The notes beneath the pieces were generated by a model. That model saw nothing but the letters and a program-made list of their open reading frames with translations, had not been told where the DNA came from and made no database searches. A stretch of DNA of 64,000 nucleotides, taken from assembly GCA_034509755.1 (NCBI GenBank), contig CM067546.1, positions 31,580,383-31,644,382 on the forward strand, in the 5' to 3' direction. Below, in pieces: positions 56,075 through 64,000 of this stretch (position 1 is the stretch's first letter; every line of letters begins with the position of its first letter). Position numbers and translations under genes: made by a program. The DNA comes from Anisodus tanguticus. Its lineage: Eukaryota > Streptophyta > Magnoliopsida > Solanales > Solanaceae.

Positions 56075-57109
56075 ATGCCTTCATCTTCCCCTTCCAAAGT
56101 TAGTCGTTTTTCTGTATCAGATGATTCAATGGAAACAATGAGCAAAAAATATAAAGAGATAATATCAACCCTCCCCAAACTAGATCCCCCTCATCCTACT
56201 TATGAAATCACTCAATACAATGGCTTTTGGTTCCATTCTAGCACCTTAGAAGCAACTTTAACCCTCTCTGAAACCTTCAAGGCTCAACCCTCCGATATTT
56301 ACCTTTGTAGTTCTCCGAAAACCGGTACTACTTGGCTTAAAGCCTTGGCATTTTCTATTATGACCCGAGATCGTTTCTTGGATGATGACTCGACAAACCC
56401 TTTACTTCACAAGGTACCTCATGAATGTGTACCAACGTTGGAAGTTGATTTTTACTCCAACCCTATTGCCCTAGACACTGAATTGCCAGTGTTGGCAACA
56501 CATCTTCCTTATGCTTGCCTACCACCAACTATATTACAATCCAATTGCAAGATCATTTACATATGTAGGGAACCGAAAGACACCTTTGTTTCATGGTGGC
56601 ATTACGGTAAAAAACAACAAGAAACTTTCGGTATAGAGAGTGGTACTATACTCGAACAAGAATTCAAATGGTTTCATGATGGTAAGTCCATGTATGGACC
56701 CTATTGGGACCATGTTTTGGAATACTTTAAACAAAGTGTAGATAGACCGGAGAAGGTGTTTTTTCTAACGTACGAGGATTTGAAGAGTGACACAATGTGC
56801 TATGTGAAGAAATTGGCAGAGTTTATGGGGAAGCCATTCTCTAAGGAGGAAGTGAATCAAGGTGTGGTTGAAAAAATAGTGGTACGTTGTAATATCAAAA
56901 GTTTGAGCAATTTAGAAGTGAATAAGAGCGGATTTTTTGACCTAAAACAGTGGAAAATCAATAATAGTTCCTTTTTTCGTAAAGGAGAAGTTGGAGATTG
57001 GAAGAATTTATTGACTGAGGATATGGCAAAATCAATTGACCAAATAACACAAGAAAAGTTTCATTCTGTGGGCTTGAAATTCCCAAGTGAGAAAAATATA
57101 AAGGATTAA
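56075..57109 (+). CDS. cytosolic sulfotransferase (SOT/SULT family), intact
   Basis: The enzyme transfers a sulfonate group from PAPS to a hydroxyl of a small metabolite in the cytosol. It is 344 residues long and single-exon, both usual for plant SOTs. I chose ATG 56075 as the first in-frame ATG; a longer reading would need a non-ATG codon. PKTGTTWLKAL (81-91) is the PAPS phosphosulfate loop with Lys82. THLP (142-145) holds the catalytic His143. YICREPKDTFVSWWHY (162-177) carries Arg165 and Ser173 for the PAPS 3'-phosphate. FRKGEVGDWKNLLT (301-314) is the region IV PAPS loop. No signal peptide or membrane segment is visible. Substrate is not readable from sequence; flavonols, hydroxyjasmonate and brassinosteroids are known in the family. 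Neighbours are transposons, so no pathway context is given. Confidence 0.95.
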   Translation: MPSSSPSKVSRFSVSDDSMETMSKKYKEIISTLPKLDPPHPTYEITQYNGFWFHSSTLEATLTLSETFKAQPSDIYLCSSPKTGTTWLKALAFSIMTRDRFLDDDSTNPLLHKVPHECVPTLEVDFYSNPIALDTELPVLATHLPYACLPPTILQSNCKIIYICREPKDTFVSWWHYGKKQQETFGIESGTILEQEFKWFHDGKSMYGPYWDHVLEYFKQSVDRPEKVFFLTYEDLKSDTMCYVKKLAEFMGKPFSKEEVNQGVVEKIVVRCNIKSLSNLEVNKSGFFDLKQWKINNSSFFRKGEVGDWKNLLTEDMAKSIDQITQEKFHSVGLKFPSEKNIKD

Positions 57110-57230
57110 GGGAGAAATGAATTAATGTTAGGAGATTGTTTTTTTGGCTTTCATTTAATTCTGTCTTTCTTGTTCTTCATGAGTTCTCTTGTACCATGTC
57201 GTTGATGTCTGTATTTTTGTTATGGTTTGC

Positions 57231-57236
57231 AATAAA
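57231..57236 (+). terminator. polyadenylation signal of the sulfotransferase gene
   Basis: AATAAA about 120 bp after the stop codon, preceded by T-rich sequence with TTGT motifs (57160-57230). Plant poly(A) sites usually follow within 10-35 bp. Confidence 0.65.
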
Positions 57237-58031
57237 ATGGTTATTCTGAATATCCTAATTTTGGTTATCCGATCTTTGTAGACTTGATTTTTTTTTTTTT
57301 TGAAATTATGAGTTGTTATTGAGTTAAATATTCCATTAACTGATTGAAAGAATTACATACCACTGTAACAATGATTCAGAGATAAATTTTCTTAGATATA
57401 GCATTTCTTTAAGGAAAAAGTTTTTTGTGACAGTAAAATTACATTATTTTTGTTGCAGGGACCATTTTGTCGATTGAAAAAGTAAGGAAAATAGTACATT
57501 AAATAATTAATTGTACTATGTCATGGTACCATAAACAGTTAAACATTAGGAGATAGTATCACCGACCAGGATTAATATTAAATGGATTCACAGTACGTTT
57601 AATGTTAAGTAGATTTAATATATTTATAAAGTTTTAAAAAAAAGTTACTTAGTTCATGAACTCATAACCAGGCTTTTAGATTGGCAATGATACTGAAGAT
57701 ATACAGAATAGTAAGCTGGACAAGACGAGAAAAAAGTAGGATAGCATTGTTTAGACGGATTTGGCAAGATGAAGATTTTTGTGATATGCCAAGTTTAACT
57801 GTGCTGAAATAACACACACGATCTTCATTTATTTTGTGCTTAATGCATATGACGCTCCCTAAATTTGTCTCTTTTTTCCGTTTTGAATATTAACTAAGTG
57901 TTGTTCCTATTGAACTCCTTAACTTGGCATCAAGTATGTCTATCAAACACAATCCGACTTACATAGCATAAATGGTGAGTTTACTTTTTTTAGCTTTGTG
58001 CGTGAATGTCAATCGCATCTTACGTGGAAAA
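57237..58031. other. gene-free spacer
   Basis: AT-rich sequence with a T-run at 57289-57301. No coding domain or recognised repeat. It ends at the Copia LTR at 58032. Confidence 0.6.
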
Positions 58032-59238
58032 TGTTGGAGATGTAAAGCAATACGGAAGTAAATAAATATTACAAGTGTTCGAAAGGATATACAAATGGGC
58101 AATTCAGAACTGCCGCAAGCTTGTTGAGTCTTGAATCTTGATAACCTGAAATCAAGAAACACTAAATCTGGATTGTTACAACTGTGGCTGAGTCGAGAGA
58201 TGACTCAATGTCTTTAAAACAAGATTGCCCCGTATATATGCTTTTATGTTAACGGGCAATAGTCTCCCAAGATAAAACAACAACTAATCAACACTACAAA
58301 GCAAATAGGTTGATTCTGACGAAAAAAACAAACACGAAACGACTTGCTGAAGAATAGAAAAGGAAGGAAGAGTTTTCTATTTTTTTCCCACTGTTTCTGG
58401 TCACGTTTTGGACATAATTTGTGTTGTTCTCTCTTCTGTTTCTGTGTAGTATATCTTGTTGTCTCTACAATTGAGCCAAAAGGCTCCAATATATATCATA
58501 AGGGGAGGGACTCCTCAACTGCCAAGTAATGGCAGTTTATGGCCAAGTAATGGTTGTTTATGGCCATTAGTAAAGGAGTTAATCAGCCAAGTAATGGCTA
58601 ATTTAATGTGCATCATAAAGGAGCTGTTAGGGATGATTTAAGGTGCATATTAATGGAGTTTTAACGCTCCAAAAATCAAATCAAACGATAGGAAGAAACT
58701 TTATGCCTTCCGTCGTTCCCAATTTCAGCTTTCCAGAAACTCTAGGGACCAAACTGTAAATATTAAGCAATTTGGGGTCCAAAGAGATAATATCAGAAGA
58801 AGTCCAAGTCCCAAGTCCCACGACCCACGACCCGAGCCTGGACCGGATGGGACGGGTGGGCGGCGGCAGCGCACATGTGGACTTAGCCTTGAACCTAAGC
58901 ACATCTAGGTCCTCCCTTCTTCAAACACATGGGTTACTCCTTGGGGTCCCAAACCCTTAGCTAATTCTGAGAGTTATAAAGAGAATAATTCTTCATTTTC
59001 CCACCATTGTGGTAAATTTGTCCCACACCATATTTCCATGCCTCAAACACCTTACTTCGTGGACCAATATCTCTTTCATTTCTCAATGAAATTTGACGAT
59101 TCTTGGCCCTACAGTCATCTACTCACTTAGTAGATTATGCACGTGTGAAGAGACAAAGCCTCCAACATAAGAAACCCTAGTGTTTAAGTCATTAAATACG
59201 GGTGGACGCATCTCCCCACCAAAGACAAATTTCCAACA
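58032..59238 (-). repeat. 3' LTR of the terminal Copia element
   Basis: Minus strand TGTTGGAAATTTGTC at 59238 to ACATCTCCAACA at 58032, 1207 bp, with TGTTGGA...TCCAACA ends. A patch at 58520-58600 repeats ccaagtaatgg several times. The end proximal to 58032 is nearly identical to 63785-64000. Confidence 0.9.
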
Positions 59239-59253
59239 ATCCCCTCTTGAAAG
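59239..59253 (-). promoter_or_regulatory. polypurine tract of the terminal Copia element
   Basis: Minus strand CTTTCAAGAGGGGAT directly before the LTR start TGTTGG. Confidence 0.82.
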
Positions 59254-62250
59254 AGATTTTGGCGCACACACAAGGTGCCTACTTTCAACAATCTTTCAGC
59301 GAAAAGATATTGCATCAGGAAAGGTAGCTTCCACTTTGAACCTTCCCTAGTTGAATACCACCGGACTTACTTACTGCGCGATGAACGTGATGTCTTGAAC
59401 CGTCAGTGTTTAGTGTAAGCCAAGACAATGATACCAACACAATAACTCTCATTATTCTTTTTTTTCTTATTATTTTGTCCGTTGTGGCCATGGACACACT
59501 TGCATTCTTAAGTGCGTTCATTTGAGGCGGACTGTCCTCGCACTTAAATAGGTAATCTCCTACAAGGTATCCTGCTATACCCCACTTCACAAGTGTTTGG
59601 AATTATTAAAAGTTTTCCCAACCATAACCTCAACCGTTTGAGGATCGTTAAAGGTTTGGAAGCTTAACCTTTACCCACCATGCATGTAGCACTTTAATGT
59701 CTTTCACGGGAACAACTTTGGATTCATGTTTTCTAACAGAAATATCATCCGAAGTGCTCTTGCTTCCACCGAAGCGCTCAACTGAACCTTTTTACAGCTT
59801 AGTTTTCCCATTTAACTAAATTTTTGGGATCTCCAGTCAATATGGTTTGGTTACCACCGCAAAGGTTCGTATTGTTTGGGTTTTAAGCTCATTCCCCTAG
59901 ACAGGCAGAACACTTGATCTTCGGGTAGTCCCTTAGTTAAAGGGTCCGCTATATCCTTTGATTAGTAATCAAGAAAGTGACACCTATAATGATGAACTGC
60001 CATACGGTCTTATGTCTCCGACAGATCATGACAGATATGTCCAGACGCCGTCATCCGTGTCCTTCCTGAAGCCGACCGGCTAGCCACAATGTATAACTGC
60101 TGAAGGCACGGGTTTCTCCCAATAAGGGACGTCCTCTAAGGAGTCGTGAAGTTACTCAACTTCTTTCATGCTTTGTATAAAGTGATAAACTCCGATTCCA
60201 TCATGAATCGGCCGATGCAAGTTTGCTTAGAGGATTTTCCAAGACCCACCATACACATTTACTTGTGGCTTTGGTGTTCTTCACATCTGATGTCCAGTTT
60301 GCATCACTATGTTCTCCCAGAACCGCTGGACATCCAGAATACCATAATTCGTAGATAAGCAAATATTTCAAATATCGTCATATCCGACTTAATGCCTTCT
60401 ATCGATTATTTCTAGAATCACGAGTGAACCTTAGTTCAACTGATCTGCTTTGTAGGCATCTACCAGGTCGGTTGTAGTGTGTACAATACATTGAACTACA
60501 TGTGACCTGCACATATCACTCATTTTCTATGGGTGCACCATGATTCCAATCAGTTCTACGATTCATATCCATTGGTGGCTTCAACGATACTGTCAACTAT
60601 CTCACAACTGAGTTTGGAGTTAGACTAGTCTGTTAGATGTCTTAGAAGTCCAATTCCTAAGATGTCATCTGTGATACCCATATCTTTTGTTTCAATATAA
60701 CTTCCACTCTCAGACTGTTGGTTTTCCAACTGTTGGCTTTCTAACTTCAGAGTCAATGTTTCTGTGGTCAGATTCATTATTTCTATTTTATCTGAAACTT
60801 CCGGGACCAAAATATAAACATTTCAGGGGCCAAAATGAAAGTTCAGGAAGAAGCCCAACACTCCAGCAAACTAACTCTGATCCTCCCCTTCCAACTCTTC
60901 GGTTAGGAAGGTTGTTTCAATATCCATGCCACGCAAGAATGCAATGGGCCTTGAATGTTAAGCTATTCACAGGGAAGCACATGTACAAGTAGCCGAGGTC
61001 TTATACTCGACAGTAGATCCATCTACTTTGTACTCACTTTTAAGTATCCGTTTTTACACAACCCAAAGGTTCTTTTCCCGAAGGAAGGTCAACCATTACA
61101 TAAGTATGGTTCTATATGATGGAATATATTTCTCTCTGTAGCTTCTTTCCAAAGCAGTGCTTCTGGAGATGATAATTCTTTATTAATTATCCATGGTTCG
61201 TTCTCAACCATACAAGCAAGAAGGCCTGGAACAAGTCTTTGTCCACTCTTTGCTCCGTCTCGGTTCAACATCTAGAATCCCTGAGTTCAGTAGATCTGGA
61301 ATATTAAGTTCCGAATAGACAGCAACTTCTGAGTCTTTTAGATACGAAACGTCTAGTTTCGGACAGTCAGGCCCTCGCGAGTTCTTGTTAACCTCAAGCA
61401 ATTACTCCTTTTTTCCTTTTCAAAGAAAGTTATCTTCAAAGAATTCAACATTCTTTGACACCAAGAGGCGATAAGCACTATTGTTATTTGCAGATTCAGT
61501 GGATATACAATTTACAGTCTTAGGTCTAACTTGACCTGTTTTGGTATTCCAACCTCTACCAAGCCACCCCATATCACAACATTTGTATGTGAGATCCTTT
61601 CCATATCTCACACGGAGGGTTATCCTTATCCTTATGCGTATTTCTGTTGAGAATCGTATTAGCGATAAGGATCGCCTTGCCCCACATATTTTGGGTGTAT
61701 GGCTTTGTGCTTGGCTAACATCGTTGGACTGAGGTGAGTAATGAGCTGTCGTTTGATGAACGATGCTTCACATTCTCTCCCTCTATCACTACGACTTTCT
61801 CAATCAGTAGGCTTAGTTGATTTTCAACTTCTGCTTTGTAGTGCTTATTCGCTTAAACAACTTCATCTTTGCTTTTCAATAAACAAAGGATACAATATGT
61901 TGTACCGTCATCAATGAAGGTTAAAACGTACTTGTCTCCCTCCTCTATTTTGTATAAACTTTAAATCACCCAAGTAGGTGTGACTAAGTTCTAGAGGAGC
62001 GGTGCTTCTTTCCCTATTACTTTGACGGAATGGAAAGATGATTTTGCCTCTTTGTCTACCTCACAGTCATTTTGAGGGTTTATATCGATAGAAGGCAACA
62101 ATCTCAACTTCGTTAGCTTTTGAATGACTTTCCATTTAACGTGTCTTAATCTATGATGGTATAGATGCACGGATTACAAATATATCATTCATTTAGCTAC
62201 AGACATAATGTACCATTCTTATTTATTACAGACCTGTTGGACTAGTCTCA
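59254..62250 (-). pseudogene. Copia integrase, reverse transcriptase and RNase H remnants
   Basis: Read downward: LELSHTYLGDLKFIQNRGG (about 62000-61945), an integrase block whose usual Asp before LG is Tyr; MWGKAILIANTILNRN (about 61690-61640); DMGWLGRGWNTKTGQVRPKT (about 61575-61516); LVSKNVEFFEDNF; LSSPEALLWKEA (about 61175-61140). RNase H blocks follow near 60300-60190 (SDANWTSDVKNTKATS). Most of the reverse transcriptase palm is missing between about 61090 and 60600. Stops occur every few dozen codons, so this is a dead copy. Confidence 0.82.
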
Positions 62251-62429
62251 AACCAGCTTGACCAACATCGTCCCTTTAACCAAGTTTGGGACATGTATCA
62301 CCTCCTTTTAGAGTGATCCATTCCCTGAAGTGCTATTGAGGACAACCTCTCCAGCCCCTTCTACTTTAGAGGTGGCGTTGCTTCACATAAATAACCTCTT
62401 GCCCGTGGTTAGGGCGTAACCGGATCATA

Positions 62430-62870
62430 TGTGATCTGGACACTCTGGCCCGCTCCAGTTGCTTTGGCAGACTGAGTGTCCAATTTCTTTTCTGCCTTTC
62501 TTTAGGCCTTCAGATCTTTTAAGACCTGGAAACTCTGGCCCACTCTAGTTGCTTTGGCAACTGAGTGTCCAATTTCTTTTCTGTCTTTCCTTTGGCCTTT
62601 AGATCATTTAAGACCTGGAAACTCTGGCCCTCCATTACTTTTCCTATGAAATGAATTATGGCCCCACTCCAGTCGTCTGTAGGCTTTGTATGACTGAGTG
62701 TCCAATATCATCCTATCAAAGAAATTTTGGCCCTACTCCAGTCGCCCGTAGACTTTGTATAACTAAGTGTCCAATATCATCCTATCAAAGTCATTCTGGC
62801 CCCACTCCAGTCGCCCGTAGGCTTTGTATGACTGAGTGTCCAATATCATCCTATGAAGAATCTTCTGCCA
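62430..62870. repeat. tandem repeat of about 69 bp
   Basis: Five units carry the core gactgagtgtccaat preceded by ccactccagtcgcccgtagg or a variant. The three right-hand units, from about 62655 to 62860, are 69 bp long and nearly identical; the two left ones are more diverged and longer. The 69-bp length keeps frame, so a 23-residue repeat appears on either strand. Related single units occur again near 63250 and 63545. Confidence 0.85.
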
Positions 62871-63096
62871 AATAGTGTGACGGCTCAACGTCTTTAGCTT
62901 TTAGTCTTCTTCCCTTGATATTGGTGCCCAGACAATTCTTGGCGCTTACTTAAGAGTGGTAACAATTTTCGCACAGTCAGTGGATCTTTCATCCTCATAT
63001 GTGCGAACATGTTTTATACACTTTTAATAATTACACTCAAAATAATGGATATTTTAAGTCGTTTACAAAGTCAAATATTTAAACGAGAATGAAGGT

Positions 63097-63683
63097 GAGA
63101 TTAAACTTCTGATTTTAAAGCGTAAGGAATATAAATTATTTCGTGAAAACATTTTATATTTCTCCTTACTTTAAGCCATTTTTAATCAGACATCACTTAA
63201 TCTTATTCTTGACAAGGAAGAAAAATTACTTATCCCAATTTCGGATTCTGTCCCACTTCGGTCACTTCGTTTGACTGAGTGTCCATTTCCTCTTTACCAT
63301 AAGTTATGTCACAGCCTCTCGTGGGCGCTTGTTCCCACCACTATCAGGAGCAGTGACACCATGAACACGTTGACCTTCAACAGCATAATTGAGATTAAAC
63401 TTCTGATTTTAAAGCGTAAGGAATATAAATTATTTCGTGAAAACATTTTATATTTCTCCTTACTTTAAGCCATTTTTAATCAGACATCACTTAATCTTAT
63501 TCTTGACAAGGAAGAAAAATTACTTATCCCAATTTCGGATTCTGTCCCACTTCAGTCACTTCGTTTGACTGAGTGTCCATTTCCTCTTTACCATAAGTTA
63601 TGTCACAGCCTCTCGTGGGCGCTTGTTCCCACCACTATCAGGAGCGGTGACACCATGAACACGTTGACCTTCAACAGCATAAT
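63097..63683. repeat. 294-bp tandem duplication, recent
   Basis: Copy 1 (63097-63390) and copy 2 (63391-63683) start gagattaaacttctg and end ttcaacagcataat. I see two substitutions between them (cggtcac against cagtcac, and agcagtg against agcggtg). The unit contains one gactgagtgtcc core of the 69-bp family. It lies just inside the right-hand LTR of the terminal Copia. Confidence 0.92.
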
Positions 63684-63784
63684 CACAAGTCTCTTCTACC
63701 AGAAAACCACAGCCATATCCAGATTTGGTCAAACAACTTTTGAGTGACATCTTTCGAACACTAATACAACTCTTGTTTTAAACT

Positions 63785-64000
63785 TGTTGGATATGTAAAG
63801 CAGTACGGAAGTAAATAAATATTACAAGTGTTCGAAAGGATAAACAAACAAGCCAATTCAGAACTGCCGCAAGCTTGTTGAGTCTTGAATCTTGATAACC
63901 TGAAATCAAGAAACACTAAATCTGGATTGTTACAACTGTGGCTGAGTCGAGAGATGACTCTCTATCTTTAAGACAAGATTGCCCTATATATATGATTTTA
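63785..64000 (-). repeat. 5' LTR of the terminal Copia element, partial
   Basis: Starts TGTTGGATATGTAAAGC and matches 58032-58247 with few differences up to the window end. On the minus strand the next bases after the LTR are AGTTTAAAACAAGAG, not the TGGTATCAGA type of primer-binding site. Confidence 0.9.

Larger units (their letters stand above)
58032..64000 (-). mobile_element. Copia retrotransposon, decayed, running off the window
   Basis: The left LTR (58032-59238) and the start of the right LTR (63785-64000) match closely from TGTTGGA onward, in the same orientation. A polypurine tract beside the left LTR on the minus strand sets the direction: the left one is the 3' LTR. Pol remnants between them run in Copia order on the minus strand. 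The target duplication cannot be checked because the right end is outside the window. The base before 58032 is within a run gaaaa. Confidence 0.88.

Noticed and set aside
62651..62875. Frame with three 23-residue repeats (core CMTECPISSYQ), suggestive of a repeat protein
   Set aside because: The strand is opposite to the Copia element, the 69-bp unit is a DNA tandem repeat, and the flanks are not coding.
1..64000. Endogenous pararetrovirus or other viral insertion
   Set aside because: All reverse transcriptase segments fall into Copia, Gypsy or LINE contexts by domain order, LTRs and primer-binding sites. No movement-protein or coat-protein-like block was seen.
1..64000. tRNA or rRNA genes
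   Set aside because: I looked for the T-loop core GGTTCGAATCC and related tRNA boxes and for rRNA-like conserved blocks, and found none convincing. The tRNA-like matches are primer-binding sites.

Overview
This is nuclear DNA of a flowering plant, most likely a eudicot of the Solanaceae. The call rests on the dense, nested plant retrotransposons, LTR families of a kind I associate with solanaceous genomes (an assignment from memory, not from a search), and a plant-type intronless cytosolic sulfotransferase. No rRNA or tRNA gene, CRISPR array, bacterial operon or endogenous pararetrovirus was seen. One host gene appears intact: a 344-residue sulfotransferase at 56075-57109. One further host gene is a relic: the last exon of a CYP72-clan cytochrome P450 at 45401-45827 (minus), with one frameshift. 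Almost everything else is mobile DNA and its decay.

Layout. 1-1000: a Copia LTR remnant and a probable Helitron 3' end. 981-13952: an L1-type LINE on the minus strand, broken by a Copia tail (1258-1688), a hAT DNA transposon (1794-5359) and an LTR-bounded Copia element (5981-12832). That Copia element itself carries a 1.9 kb Gypsy solo LTR (8939-10858) with a perfect 5-bp target duplication. 13953-15730: a Gypsy LTR cut off by another Copia. 15731-20660: three Copia fragments in mixed orientation. 20661-23033: the tail and 3' LTR of a Gypsy element of the same family as the solo LTR. 23034-27330: gene-free, with LTR-like traces.

27331-43441 is one history. A minus-strand Copia element (43441 down to 41117, continuing from 33186 downward) was split by a 7.9 kb minus-strand Gypsy element (33187-41116, two LTRs, PBS, PPT). 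A 2957-bp segment reaching 58 bp into the Gypsy LTR was then duplicated in tandem (27331-30287 and 30288-33244).

43442-45400: gene-free, with a 319-bp tandem duplication. 45960-47526: a Copia RT-RNase H fragment with a perfect 80-bp tandem duplication. 47527-53960: the 3' part of a Tat/Ogre-like Gypsy element on the minus strand, with a large repeat-filled region between pol and LTR. 53892-54114: a 29-bp perfect inverted repeat. 54541-54790: a Stowaway-like MITE upstream of the sulfotransferase. 58032-64000: a decayed minus-strand Copia element whose second LTR runs off the window.

How the parts work together. The sulfotransferase is the only candidate host function: sulfonation of a small hydroxylated metabolite using PAPS. 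It sits between a MITE 1.3 kb upstream and a Copia LTR 0.9 kb downstream. The retroelements look immobile, because their reading frames carry stops, frameshifts, deletions and in several cases lost catalytic residues. The window is most informative as a record of insertion order. I found no previously undescribed defence or regulatory system that I could support.
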